A stretch of 64,000 nt of DNA from Mesocentrotus franciscanus. Lineage: Eukaryota; Echinodermata; Echinoidea; Camarodonta; Strongylocentrotidae. This document shows, piece by piece, positions 23,805-35,980 of this stretch. Position 1 is the stretch's first letter. Every line of letters begins with the position of its first letter. A program made the translations under genes and the position numbers. The notes below the pieces were generated by a model. That model had not been told where the DNA came from, made no database searches, and saw only the letters and a program-made list of their open reading frames with translations. The stretch is from the NCBI GenBank assembly GCA_037976565.1, contig CP137685.1:29062842-29126841 (forward strand), read 5' to 3'.

Positions 23805-24430
23805 CTCTCTCTTTCACTCTCTCTCTCTCTCTCTCTCTCCCCCTTCCTCCCCTCTCTCTCTCCTCCCTTTCCCTCCTCTGTCCTCACTTCTCATTTACTC
23901 TCTCTCTCTCTTTCTCTGTCTCCCTATCACTATATTTGCTCTCTCTCTCTCTCTCCTTCTCTGTCTCTCTATCACTCTATTCTCTCTCTCTCTCTTTCAC
24001 TCTCTCTCTACCTCCCCTTCCTCCCCTCTCTCTCCTCCCTTTCCCTCCTCTGTCCTCACTTCTCATTTACTCTCTCTCTCTCTTTCTCTGTCTCCCTATC
24101 ACTATATTTGCTCTCTCTCTCTCTCTCTCTCTACCTCCCCCTTCCTCCCCTCTCTCTCCTCCCTTTCCCTCCTCTGTCCTCACTTCTCATTTACTCTCTC
24201 TCTCTCTCTTTCTCTGTCTCCCTATCACTATATTTGCTCTCTCTCTCTCTCTCTCCTTCTCTGTCTCTCTATCACTCTATTTGCTCTCTCTCTCTCTCTC
24301 CTTCTCTGTCTCTCTAACACTCTATTCTCTCTCTCTCTCTCTCTATCTATCTCTCTCTTTCTCTCTCTTTTTCTCTCTCTCTCTTGATCACTCCTACCGT
24401 TTCATTCTCTCTCTCTCTCTCACCATTATC
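23805..24430. repeat. Pyrimidine satellite with higher-order units
   Basis: CTCTCT background carrying three copies of a complex unit. The marker CCCTCCTCTGTCCTCACTTC recurs at 23871, 24043 and 24167 (spacing 172 and 124), followed by TTTCTCTGTCTCCCTATCAC. Long Ser/Leu open frames in all three plus frames are artefacts. Confidence 0.9.
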
Positions 24431-24891
24431 CCTATCTCCTATCTTTAACAAAATTTAGATTAAAAAACATCCATGGCATGTTAACCTTACAAGGTTGTGA
24501 ATGTAGTCAGCAAAATCTCTGTTTTTCGCAGTTTGAGTTAATTATTATAGTTAGGCTATATGATTCCTTTTAAAGGATGACTTATCCATATCAGACAAGC
24601 CACTCCAATACAGTTTCTACGCAACTCTGCAACGAGCACACATCATGGCTCACAGAACACACGTTTTCTCTCATGCTAGACTTTTCTCGTTTACAGAGGA
24701 CATACCATTGTCCTCCAAAAACGAGTAGTGTCTCTTACTCTCATGGACGGTCATTATCAAAACCATTTTCACGCAGAGTGCACTATCTTGAACCTTTTTA
24801 TTTCCTTTTTACACATATTATTTGCATTTTGATTGACTTGAGAAAAACAAATGTTTACATCTGTTATGATTTGAGGGTATCTTGTTTCCAG

Positions 24892-24999
24892 CAACCACTC
24901 TCAAGGAAATCTGAAGCAGAAGAAGACAAAACGGGACTTACCTTATCCTATATTTATCAAGATGCAACGGGGTATTTGATTTCATTAAAAATAGGATAA
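24892..24999 (+). CDS. Candidate terminal exon
   Basis: The acceptor CTTGTTTCCAG ends at 24891. The following frame reads QPLSRKSEAEEDKTGLTLSY and on to a TAA at 24997-24999, 35 residues and charged at its start. A consensus minus-strand donor (GATAAG|GTAAGT) sits inside it near 24945, so a minus-strand exon is an alternative reading. No product is recognised. Confidence 0.22.
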   Translation, partial: QPLSRKSEAEEDKTGLTLSYIYQDATGYLISLKIG

Positions 25000-25721
25000 A
25001 TTGAGAAAACTTAAACCTGAATTCATATATATTTTCAGAAAATGAAATGTCAAGTCATAACCTCTGCATTTCGCTTTGGTCCACCATGATTACTAAAAGC
25101 TATCATGTGATTATGTTTCAGGAAGACAGCCATTATAATAATTAAGTTTTGACAGAAGTGTTATCCTACACCGTCAGTGCCTACAGGTATACACTGTTCA
25201 GTCGAGCCCAAAAATGATGCGTGCAATAACAAAAATATTTATGTGAGTAAAATAATACACCCACGTCCGAATGATACCTTACAATAAATGAGATGAAATC
25301 GTACTTTTCCATGAATAAAGCCTTAAGGTTAAAGCTACTAACATGGCTGGCATGCATTATAATCCATTGTAAAAGGTAGTTTCGAAAATTAGAGAAAAGC
25401 TTGTTTGTGATCTGGTATTAGCTCACAGATATGGAATTGAAAGAAAAGCCGCTGTTTCCGAAATGGATTAAGTCCACAGGGGTGAACGTATTTCAGTGTG
25501 TTGTGGAACATAATGCAAATATAACACTTTTACAGACAGAGTAGTCCTAAACTAAGCGTACTTATTATAACTCGTGTATATATCAATATGTAGTATGCAA
25601 TTGTAAATACTCTGTTCATGAGGTTGTTTCCCATATAAACTAGGTTTTATTACATTTTCTCTGTGCTGGGTAAATATCTTTGTTATCATTGTTACTATCA
25701 TATTTACTTTTTATCATAATT

Positions 25722-25897
25722 ATTATTATTAATTATTATTATTATTATTATTAGTAGTAGGAGTAGTAGTAGTAGTAGTAGTAGTATTATTATTATTATT
25801 ATTGTTATCATTATCATTAATACATGTATTATTGTTATGATTATCAGTAGTAGTAGTAGTGGTGGTAGGGGTAGTAGAAGTACTACTACTACTACTG

Positions 25898-25934
<37 letters not shown>

Positions 25935-25951
25935 GCCTAGTAGTAGTAGTA

Positions 25952-25987
<36 letters not shown>

Positions 25988-26940
25988 GCCTAGTGGTGGT
26001 GGTATGGTAATAGTGGTGGTAGTGGTGGTGGTGGTAGTGGTGGTGGTGGTGGTGGTGCCGTGGTGGTGGTGGTGGTGGTGGTGGTGGTGCCGTGGTGGTG
26101 GTGGTGGTGGTGGTAGTGGTGGTGGTGGGCCTGGTGTTGGTGGTAGTGGTGCCGTAGGTGGTAGTGGTGGTGGTAGTGGTGGTGGTGGTGGTGGTGGTGG
26201 TGGTGCCGTGGTGGTGGTGGTGGTGTTGGTGGGCCTGGTGGTGGTGGTATGGTGGTGGCGGTGGTGGTGGTAGTGGTGGTGGTGGTGGTGGTGCCGTGGT
26301 GGTGGTGGTGGTGGTATGGGCCTGGTGTTAGTGGTGGTGGTGGTGGTATGGTGGTGGTGGTGGTGGTGGTGGTGGTGGTGGTGGTGGTGGTGGTGCCGTG
26401 GTGGTGGTGGTGGTGGTGGTGGTGGTGGTGGTGGTATGGTGGTGGTGGTGGTGCCGTGGTAGTGGTGGTGGTGTTAGTGGGCCTGGTGTTGGTGGGCCTG
26501 GTGGTGGTGGTATGGTGGTGGTGGTGGTGGTGGTGGTGGTAGTGGTAGTGGTGGTGGTGGTGGTGCCGTGGTGGTAGAGTGGTGTTGGTGGGCCTGGTGG
26601 TAGTGGTATGGTGGTGGTGGTGGTGGTGGTGGTGGTGGTGGTGGTGGGCCTGGTGGTGGTGCCGTGGTGGTGGACGTGGTGGTTGGTGGGCCTGGTGGTG
26701 GTGGTATGGTGGTGGCGGTGGTGGTGGTGGTGGTGGTGGTGGTGGTGGTGGTGGTGGTGGTGCCGTGGTGGTGGTGGTGGTGGTGTGGTGCCTGGTGTTA
26801 GTGGGCCTGGTGGTAGTGGTATGGTGGTGGTAGTGGTGGTGGTAGTGGTGGTGGTGGTGGTGGTGGTGGTGCCGTGGTGGTAGAGTAGTGGTATTAGTGG
26901 GCCTGGTGGTAGTAGTATGGTGGTAGTGGTGGCGGTGGTA

Positions 26941-26982
<42 letters not shown>

Positions 26983-27051
26983 TAGTAGTACCGTAGTAGT
27001 AGAAGTAGAAGTAGCAATAGTAGTAGAATAAGAAGAAGTAGTAGTAGTAGC

Positions 27052-27082
<31 letters not shown>

Positions 27083-27150
27083 TCATTATCATTATTATTT
27101 TCATCATCATCATCGTCATCATTTTCATCTTATCATCATCATCATAATAA
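25722..27150. repeat. 1.4-kb trinucleotide microsatellite (TAG and TGG blocks)
   Basis: The outer parts are TAG/ATT repeats. The centre (about 25990-26935) is TGG/GTG with recurring interruptions GTGCCGTGG, GGGCCTGGT and GGTATGGTGG. The interruptions themselves recur, implying expansion of composite units. Open frames across it, up to about 300 codons, encode only homopolymers and are not genes. Confidence 0.97.
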
Positions 27151-27409
27151 TTATCATCAATATAATCAACATTATCATATTTTAAACCACAAGCAGTCGC
27201 GGCTACACGGAGGGCGTGGTGGGGATTGGTATGTATAGGCATGTCTATTTGTGGAAGCCTAGACCCCTATTGTGAAAACACTATTCAAAATCTATTACCT
27301 CGACACCCTGCCCGCTCATAAAGCGCCACGCCCACTATGTCATAACCTATTATCAACTTTCGTTACTCCTCTGTTTAAACCCACCCTTCTTCTGGTCTAG
27401 TAACGTCCC

Positions 27410-27515
27410 TGATCACATCGTCAGACCGACCTTCGGGGTCATTTTTCTTCGGATCTAATGTCAGTTTTTAGTCGGTCTTGAGTCGGTCTTGAGTCGGTCT
27501 CGTCGGTGTGACTGA
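27410..27515. mobile_element. Small element with GTCGGTCT repeats (copy 1)
   Basis: It starts TCACATCGTCAGACCGACC, ends TCGTCGGTGTGACTGAGGTA, and carries repeated AGTCGGTCTTG. The ends are imperfect inverted repeats. A related copy lies at about 28500-28625, and a diverged copy with AGACCGAACACAGACC lies at 38400-38480. Confidence 0.5.
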
Positions 27516-28122
27516 GGTAACAATCCGCATTGAAAACATTGTACTCGAATCAATTAGACCGTCGATCTGAACATGTAGCCCATTCCGCGCAGAATTCAAC
27601 CAGGGTTGTGCTCTGTCGTTTTACGAACCATCTTCCAATTTGCAAATGTCGCTCTTGTGTGTATGTCTCTCTCTTACCAAGCGCTAATTAATAACATGGA
27701 AAACCTACTTTCATGACCCGAAGTCTATTTATAGTGAATAGTAACTACTCTGTTGTGCCTTGGGATGAGTAAAGACAAGGGAGCATCACATTATAAAGCA
27801 TCATCGCTAAAGACCTTTAACGGCTGATTAAATCAGAATCGTTAGTGTCAAGGGGAACATTACAATGTATCATACCATTTTCAATCGCTCAAAGTACATA
27901 TATATTCAAGTTTTATGAGTATTTTAATGCTTTTGTCCAAAGGAGACTTTCTAAAATATTAGAAATAAGTATTTGATTTAATGCGTATGGAATCTGATAC
28001 GGCTATCAGTTTTGATTAATCAAACAAGCGCATGACCGGGGAAATAACATTAGATAGATTTGCAAAGCTGAAGAATTATTCGCCAGGGACTATTGAATTA
28101 TCTCGGCGGTGATCATTCCATG

Positions 28123-28136
28123 GTTGCCATGGTAAT
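28123..28136. promoter_or_regulatory. RFX X-box-like motif
   Basis: GTTGCCATGGTAAT matches the X-box consensus. No gene start is evident beside it, so function is uncertain. Confidence 0.25.
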
Positions 28137-28499
28137 AACGAGGGTATATGATACGGTTGTTAATGACAGACTCGAAACCATTGGTCGGCAATCCCCAAAC
28201 ACCCGACAGACCAATTTGTAGTAGGGTCCATGGAAGGACAAAATAGGAATGAGTCCATACTGGTGTTAAGTAGTCTCTAGATAATTCGTTTGTGCTTAGT
28301 TGTGTGGTATAAAGATAGAGTTGAGTACTGTTTATGCGATTACATGGTGAAAGAAACTATCTGGAAGCAATTGTGAAAGGTTGATTGGATAGTACATGAT
28401 TGTAAATTGTGAGGTTTGGGAGTATTATTGACTTAATTTTGCTGAAAATCACATAAACTTAACACAAAGTAGATATATGCGTTAGAGTTATAACCCATT

Positions 28500-28625
28500 C
28501 AGACCGCTAAAGTTTGGCGCCAAACCGATTCGAAACTGACTCCACATTGACCAATCCTAGGCCATTAGGTCTGTGGTCGGTCTGTAGTCGGTCTGGTGTC
28601 GGCCTCGGTGGTGTGACTGAGGTAT
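28500..28625. mobile_element. Small element with GTCGGTCT repeats (copy 2)
   Basis: It contains CTGTGGTCGGTCTGTAGTCG and ends GGTGGTGTGACTGAGGTA, the same terminus as copy 1. Confidence 0.5.
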
Positions 28626-28799
28626 TTGGTGAGAAATATAGGTAACGGAGGTAGCTCACAATTCGGTGTCGATTTCGTGCGAAAATGTCAAATTCGATAT
28701 TCCACATTAAATAGTCGCTCCCCATAGGCCCTATCAAATAACTCGTATCTTACGCAGGTAAGCTATATATTGCTTTTCAATCATTGATCAAGTTTATTG

Positions 28800-31115
28800 G
28801 AAGGTTTTTTTCACAGTAAAAGATATCCCCTAAGTGTGATCCCATTGCGTATCTGGAGAGGATTCAATGATTTGACGCATTTGAATGTATATTGCGCGTT
28901 GCACACGAGGCGTCATTTTGATCGCGTTTATTTGTTGCGCCGATAAATTCTATGAAGGGAATTAGTGCATGCACAAAACAACGTTTGCACTGATGAATTT
29001 GAATTCACATTTGATACTATTTGACTCTCAAATGGCGGGTCATAGATCCCGCCAGCCCAATAATGTCTCGTTTGCAGTGAACATAATATATCCTTGGTCA
29101 GGAAACACGAACTAATAAAAACTGTGAAAGTAATATTGAATTACTTGTTATTTTCAAGACCAAACTGTTTGCAGTTTCAACTCAACGCTAATAAGCAATA
29201 TACATGTAACAACGAATACCAGTAACACGTCTATATTGTTAGTTAATTCGTATGATGAGTGACGCTTGGGGTAAAATTAATTAAGTTATAAAACCCTCAC
29301 AACATTTTCATTAAGTTGGGTACTATATATAAACATGACATGTTAATATCATACACATACGGGTGAATACAATAATTGGCTTGGGTTTCTGTTCTTTTCT
29401 TCTTTCAGCCTTGCTGTATAGTTCGTAAAGTACTAATATTTCATTGTGGTTGTCCTCTCTCAGAAATCTTGAATAATATTTTAATACTAATTTGTTTTTA
29501 TAGACTATGTATTGCTATTTTTAACCTAAATATGATAATAAAATTGGCAGTACATGTATGTAGGACAGCGAATATCAAGAAACACGATGAAATTCTGAGC
29601 TATTTTAAGGCTTCGTTGATTTCAGGGCTCTTTACAACAACATTTTCATTAAAAAAGGTCTTTACAAGTCACATACAAAGATAAACTGTCATATTATAAC
29701 ATAGTTCATAATAAACACACAAACCACCCAAATAGTTTACTTGTTGAATGTCAAAACTTCATGGTAGGATGTTATTACGATCAGCTTATTAATTTTGTGG
29801 AAAGAGTAATAACCACTTATTATGGTATTTCAAAGGAAACCTTGTAATAATACTTCTCAAGCGTAAATCATCTTTCAATACAAGTGACTAAATAATTTGG
29901 AATTATTTTTCAATCAATATACTATCGCAAAGACATGCTTCGTTAATAATTGCCTATACAAATTTTCAATGACGTTTCATCAAGAAGGAAATGTGCATTA
30001 GGGGCTAGTTCGGAAGGCTTATATACAGATTATGGCTTAATACGCCGCAGAATTGAATATAGCCTGTAAAGTACTTTCCCTAATTGGCAATGATTGGTGT
30101 AGAATATATCGTCAACCTTGTTTATCTTGATATATTACTCTCATTTAGGAAAGATAGAGTTTCTTTAGAACTTAATACATCAGACAAGGATTCATATTTT
30201 GAATGCTTCAATATTAATATCATGATTTTTTTTTACATGATTTGGAGAACTTCACTGTGCATGTAAGATTGCATTTATTTTACCAATCCAATTTGTAACA
30301 CATGATTGACAGCGTGTTTTCATGCGGAGTAAAATGCAACATTTTCCACGAATTACCTGCTTAATTACGCATGTTTCATGATTTATTGTAAGTAAAACAG
30401 CAGGTATAGGACAAAATAATGTTTAATGCTAAATTAAACTGAACCAATACGTAATTATTGCACCTACAATATAATATTTGATTTATAGTTTCTCACAAAA
30501 AGTTTACATGACAATCATCATATTTCGTCCCAGACCACATAATAATATGCTCTCTTTAAAAAAAATCCTAGTTAAACAACGCCATGATATTCAATTCTAT
30601 CGTTCAGTTTTCATTGTTTATTTGTAATTCAGTTATTGATGGTATATTTGAACAAAAGATTGATGGATTCGTCAATGAATTTCAATGAATGATAAGCAAA
30701 AAACAATTGAGGTTCTACCAGATTCTTGCTCCTTCGCAATGTCGCATAAATTATGAAGGTTTTTTGCTTGATATGTTATCATATTCGGGATACTAGACAC
30801 AGATTATTCACACACACAGTCTGGCTATAGAAATAACTTTATTCAGTATTCATAAAAGAGAAAGGAAAACTGATATTAATTTTTCTTCTACACCTTCATA
30901 TAATAAATCGAAGAGAGAACATAATAGGGTAAAAGCCATATCTACTATGATCTGCAAAGATGAATTCAAAACTGATTACAGTCATCAATCAATCGCTTTA
31001 TGTATCCTGATGTTTAAAAAAAAAAAAAAAAATCAAAAAATTTAAACGTGTAAATGAATAATAAATGTGCACATTAAAAGTCCGACGCCAGTTCATTTAG
31101 CTCTGTGTTATAAGA
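28800..31115. other. No gene seen; AT-rich
   Basis: Mostly AT-rich intron-like sequence. A good plus-strand acceptor (TTCTTTTCTTCTTTCAG at 29392-29408) opens a long AT-rich frame, but its Leu/Ile-rich composition gives no coding support. A TTGCACACGAGGCGTCA block (28903-28919) resembles blocks near 10517 and 37010. Confidence 0.4.
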
Positions 31116-31124
31116 TACACGAAT

Positions 31125-31325
31125 AATAATAATAATAATAATAACAACAACATTTATAATGCGCACATATCCACCCCAAGGGATTCTCAAGGCGCCTTAA
31201 CAAATCTTGGAAATTATTACCCCGGCTTTAGCTGTGCTGCCATTACGGCACTATAGCGTTTTAAGGAATTCATTCCTGCCAGGTACCCATTTACATTACC
31301 TGGGTTGAGTATTACGTAAATTACG
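31125..31325. repeat. SINE, CCAGGTACCCATTTACATTACC family
   Basis: Same ordered blocks as 10740-10945: a TAA run, TTATTACCCCGGCTTTAGC, TGCCAGGTACCCATTTAC and CCTGGGTTGAG. Confidence 0.65.
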
Positions 31326-31735
31326 CTTTACGTCATCATAAAAATAAAATAAAAACCGCGGCGGCTTACCGCTTCATATCTGAGTGAGGAATAAGACTGC
31401 AGAGATGCAACAAGTTTAGGTATCCTCTCGTATATAGGTTTCCAGGTCACTTTATGGAGCGCGACTTCACCAATACTTAGCAAGCAAAACTTTTAATTGA
31501 GCTTCAGCGCTGTTAAATGTATTTTCGTCTTTCCCTTGAGATGCGTGGGCATTTCTTGGATATTGTATAACACGTTATTCATATGATCTATCGATTTCTC
31601 GATTCTAGATATTTTAGTTCGTAAACATCATGAGTATGAAGTCTATCTTCTGATAGAATTTCACATTAAACGAAAAGCCAGGATATTCATGCAGGGCACA
31701 TACGTGACGTAGATAGGCGAAACGGAAAGCTTTAA

Positions 31736-32265
31736 AGATACTATGTCCCTTTTGCAGCCAGCATCAAATTCTGTAGAACTTTGCAGGAATTATGAATATG
31801 TCATGTATGTCCTATCTGTGAAATTTAAAACGTTAGCAGTGTCCTAATATTCAAATTATGCAAGGAAACCTGTTTACTTGCTAGACTTCACTGTCAGACA
31901 CTATTGAGTGACTGACTGGCTTTTCCATCTTTGGTAATAACATACATAAAATTATCTGTAAAGGGTACATGAGCATTTGTCTACATCAATAACCCACTTC
32001 TTGTAATGGCCAAAATTAAACTGATTGAATCTTTGCGCAGCATAAAACGTACGACCATTCGGTACAATGGTCTGAAAAATCAGACTATTACTTACTGGCT
32101 CTATAGCTCCTAAGTCGATTCGACAACTAATAGTCGTTATTTTCCAACTTAAAGACATTTTCAAGCCCCCTTTTTTTAAGGGAAGTTCTAAATTAGTATT
32201 GTCTTTCAAATGCCGTTGGAATTTAACCTTTTCATTTTTTGGCCTGCAAATGGGACATAGTACCT
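31736..32265 (-). mobile_element. TTAA MITE family A, full length, inverted copy
   Basis: 530 bp flanked by TTAA at 31732-31735 and 32266-32269, with termini AGATACTATGTCCC and AGGTACTATGTCCC read inward. It aligns end to end, in reverse, with 15590-16124. Confidence 0.9.
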
Positions 32266-32378
32266 TTAAGAAAGGAAGATATTATATCTCCAAACCGAGG
32301 AAACATGCCATACAAAATGACCCACATTGCATTATGAGTGTAATCATTTCACATATCGCTCAAAAAACTTCATTGAAG

Positions 32379-32540
32379 TGAAACCTGGTATAGCAATCAC
32401 CTGTATAGAAAGACCACCTTTCAATGAGGACCACGATTTTGTATTCCTTGAACAGTGTTTCTCATTGAGTAAAGTGACCACCTGCTCATAATGACCACTC
32501 TTCTCGTCAGCTATGAATGGTCGTTATACACAGGTTTCAT
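32379..32540. mobile_element. Short MITE, TGAAACCTG termini
   Basis: The left end TGAAACCTGGTATA is inverted at the right end TATACACAGGTTTCA. The inside is made of GACCAC(C) subrepeats. It lies just beyond the family A MITE. Confidence 0.6.
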
Positions 32541-32728
32541 TGTACTTTTCTTTAACTTTTCAATGTAGCCTTCATAATATATCTTTTGGTAGGGGTCCCT
32601 TTGGTGTTTGCCAGTAGTCTTCTTTCATATGACCAAGTAAAAAGGGGGATTTAATAATAGGGGGATATAGAAACAGAAGGAAGGATGGAAGACACGTGGA
32701 AGAGAGAAAGAGAAAAAAACAAACTTAC

Positions 32729-32810
32729 CTAGACTTTTTAACTGTTTCTTGTGCCAGACAACTGGTTTATCTTTAAGTGAAGATCTCGGTCCCACAGGCA
32801 AGCATGCATT
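32729..32810 (-). CDS. Internal exon of the unrecognised minus-strand gene
   Basis: This is the best-defined internal exon in the window. It has a textbook acceptor (TTTCTTTTTTTTTACTTTCAG, ending 32811) and a consensus donor (TCTAG|GTAAGT at 32728). Of the three frames only one is open, reading NACLPVGPRSSLKDKPVVWH and then KKQLKSL plus one base. The phase is 0 in and 1 out. It accepts the phase-0 end of the exon at 56625 and feeds the phase-1 start of the exon at 20016. Mixed composition (Pro, Lys, Trp, His) is unlike the low-complexity frames elsewhere. I do not recognise the family. Confidence 0.55.
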
Positions 32811-32989
32811 CTGAAAGTAAAAAAAAAGAAAGAAAATATTTCAATTCCATTTCCATTCTCTCTATGTCAACTTACAAAAGTGTGATTCATTTTGAAAAAT
32901 ATGTTAGTTTCTTTTTTAATTTCGTAATAAGTGATTTGGATTATATCACTATTTTATCAGAACTTTGACGTTTTCCTCGCTTTTATGTA

Positions 32990-33136
32990 TGGGCTGGTGG
33001 TTATTTTCCTGACTGCCAAGATTGCGTGTGTATGATTTGTAAGTAAGCAACAATGGGGCCGACGGCTTTCAGTCATCTCGTAGGGTCCTCCCAGTTATAA
33101 TGAGACCACTGCTCTACCACTGAGCCATCACGCCTT
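32990..33136 (-). repeat. tRNA-derived SINE, family with AAGCCGTCGGCCCC body
   Basis: On the minus strand it begins GCGTGATGGCTCAGTGGTAG (A-box), followed by a decayed B-box region, then GAAAGCCGTCGGCCCC, TTGCTTACTTACAA and CAGTCAGGAAAA. It matches the plus-strand copy at 34966-35155. The decayed B-box rules out a functional tRNA. Confidence 0.75.
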
Positions 33137-33529
33137 CTTTCGTTCAAATCATGTGAACTAAAAGAGTAGTCAACAGAGGCATTTACAGGAAGATTATGGG
33201 GAAAATTATCTTTAAAACATCAACGTTCTTATTTTCTTCCAATATCTTTCGCAGAATAAGTACATTCCGAGGGCATCGAATGTGCAGAAGACTGGCGTCG
33301 ACAAATACGTGATGTTTATTTCATATTTCAAGAGGTATCCCTAACATTTATCAGTATAATATTAGAGCATGCAGGCACATTAAATACGGATTCCATACGT
33401 GACCTCGCAATCTTTTCTTGGATATGAAACGTGTCCTGCTTTAGGCGATGATACCAACCAGTTGCATAGCTAATAGAGGTATGCATGCATGGGGTATGTC
33501 CCTCGAAATAAGTGGCAGGAGGGGGACGG

Positions 33530-33770
33530 GAATAAAGGGTGAAAGAGAGGGGTAGAGATGGGGAGGAACGAAATAGGGAGAGATGGGAAGAGGAGGGGAG
33601 AGGGGGATACAGAGGGGTATGCAGAGGGGGGATATAGGGAGATAGGAGAAAGGGAGACGAGGAGAGGCGAGGAAGAGGAGAGAAAAGAAGGAGAGAGGAA
33701 AGTACAAAGAGAGAGAGAGAGTGAGATAGGAGCGGAGAGGGGTGAAGAAGTGGAGGGGGACACACCAAAA
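33530..33770. repeat. GA/GGGGA purine-rich tract
   Basis: Low-complexity polypurine; long open frames on both strands are artefacts. Confidence 0.9.
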
Positions 33771-34469
33771 CCACGAGAATAAGAAAACATGACGCCCTTC
33801 TAAACCATGCAGATCTTCCCCCAATAGTTTGCTCCACTCAAGCCTCGCATGTCATTCCTCTTAAAAAAAACTGTGCACCCCCTTCCCCTCCTCCTCCATG
33901 ACCGAAACCACGCTATACGTCACTGATACCAACAAACAACTGCAGCCTGTACCTGACCTACAAATTAAAGCTTAACTTGTTGGAGGAAAGGTGATAGACC
34001 TGTAGGAAATTCCTCAAAATCCCATTACCATATCATTATCAGATCAAACACTCTCCGCATTTCATGTTTTCTTGTATTCTGCATGTTCTTCCCTTACTCG
34101 CACCCAAACGCAAAATTAAATGGTTTAAACATCATCATCCGATCTGATCCGGTTAACACTCTACGCCTAAATCTTTTGTGTCCGAAAAACTGACTTAAAA
34201 TTTGCATATTTGAGTGGATTATGAACCAGTAAAGTGAAATGTCAGACACCACTTCACTCCGTGTGGTGTGTGTAGGAATAAGTTTCACAGCTGATTTGTT
34301 TTTTTTCCTGGCGTGCACGGGGGTTCAGAAATTATTTGTTTACAAAGGACTTCAAATTATAATGTGATCTACGATTGGCCTAGCATAGGGGAGTATCTTG
34401 TCTTTAATTAAAATTTTGAAAGAGTTTGAAGTAGAATTTACGGATTCGATTGAAAGCGAGTGATTTATC

Positions 34470-34507
34470 AGAGCAGAAAGAGAAAGGAAGAAAGAGAGAG
34501 AGTGAGT

Positions 34508-34540
<33 letters not shown>

Positions 34541-34775
34541 AGACGAAATATGAGAAGAGAACAGAAAGAAAGGCAAATAGGAAGGGGGTAGTGGCAGAAA
34601 CGCAAACTGAGCGAGAAAGAATTAGAGCGGGAGGGGGGGGGGGCAGTCACAAATAGAATCAGAGAAGAATAGTACACAGGGAGGAAAGGACATCGGGGTA
34701 GATGTATAGAGTCAGACAGAAAGATAGAGAAAGAGAAAGGAGAGAGAGACAGAGAGAGAGATAGGAGATCCCTCC
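34470..34775. repeat. GA-rich polypurine tract
   Basis: Interrupted GAGAGA repeat with a G11 run near 34633. Confidence 0.9.
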
Positions 34776-34965
34776 AGAGTGATACATCTTCCGACGCACG
34801 ATCCGACGACATGGGCTTTATTTCAAATTATCCAATTATAATTGAGTTTTTAGGTGTGGTTTAGTTAGGTTCAGGATTGTTGGTATTGTCTCGGCTATTG
34901 TAGGAAATATGGTACACATTTCAACAGTCAGCATGTTTTACACAAACAATACATGCATGATAATG

Positions 34966-35155
34966 CACGCGATGGCCCAGTGGTAGAGCAGTGGTCTTGT
35001 CACCGGAAAGTTTCCGGTTCGAAACCAAGTGGATGCACTATAGTGCTATCCTCATTACCAAACTCCCTCGGTGAGAACTTAAAGCCATCGGCCCCTGGTT
35101 GCTTACATACAAGCATACAATGCTTTCTGAGCAGTCAGGTGAAAACAAACCATCA
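34966..35155 (+). repeat. tRNA-derived SINE (AAGCCATCGGCCCC body)
   Basis: A-box TGGCCCAGTGG (34973-34983) and B-box GGTTCGAAACC (35016-35026) are spaced as in a tRNA-type pol III promoter. The body continues to CTTAAAGCCATCGGCCCCTG and GTTGCTTACATACAAGCATA and on to AGTCAGGTGAAAAC. There is no tRNA acceptor-stem pairing, so it is a SINE rather than a tRNA gene. Confidence 0.8.
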
Positions 35156-35980
35156 AACAAATCTTGTAAAAATTGTATTAGTATCGCAAATATAACACTC
35201 TTTGAGAGTTCCCTCCCCCTCCCTTTGCAGGCTCTCATAACAACCTTGTCGAATAAAATGATAGTAGCGGCGTCTGTCCATTATCACAATAATGGATCTA
35301 AATTAGATGTGAAAATATCGATCACATCATAAAGTGGTGTTCAAGGATGCTTATTTCTATAATGGATGTAATGACAATGACAATATGTAATTTTCATCTC
35401 ACACGCTAACACGTTTTTACCTCGCTCCAACAGTTTGCTTTATGCAATAGAGTAATTGCGCAGTCATGGTGAATACGTTCAGGCAACAGCGAGGCTACCC
35501 CCTTGACATGATTATTAGCATTCTATTATAAAGTAGTATACTAACTAAAGACCCGAAAACCATTGCTTCACTAAGCATGGTGACCAGTCTTCCGAGGATG
35601 CTGAAATACGGGCAAGTCAAAGTCATTGTACTAAGATATTTTTGGGGGAAACCAATCAACTTACAAACTAGGAGATCAATCAAATTGACAGTTGACATCA
35701 TTGTCAGCAATATTCAATTTGTAGATCTAGTGGGTAGCGTACGGAACTAAATAAATTGGACATGAAATACCTATATAATACGTCTATAGAGTTATGAGAG
35801 GAATCTGACAAATCCAAACAACATTTGAAACTCGGCAGCCTTTTCTGAATCAAATAACAGTGAAATTCTTACTATAATTCAATTTTAAAAGAGTTACCGA
35901 GCTGCCAATTTTGTAAAAAAATAGAAAACGGAAATGAGAGAATCGAAACGCATAGCTTCAACGTTCCTCAATACTGCTTT

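Noticed and set aside
23782..24448. Three overlapping Ser/Leu-rich frames of 170-201 codons
   Set aside because: All three frames are open at once across a CT satellite, as expected for low-complexity sequence.
24940..25020. Minus-strand exon ending at GATAAG|GTAAGT near 24945
   Set aside because: The donor is good, but the acceptor and frame (phase 2 both ends) do not fit the minus-strand exon chain; left as an alternative only.
26328..27242. 304-codon minus-strand open frame (Thr/His/Leu homopolymers)
   Set aside because: It is produced entirely by the TGG/TAG microsatellite; no non-repetitive coding sequence.
33328..33837. Ser/Pro/Leu-rich frames on the minus strand
   Set aside because: GA/CT low-complexity tract.
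34973..35040. Possible tRNA gene (A-box and B-box present)
   Set aside because: No acceptor-stem pairing or CCA-side stem; the body continues as a SINE matched by another copy at 33 kb.
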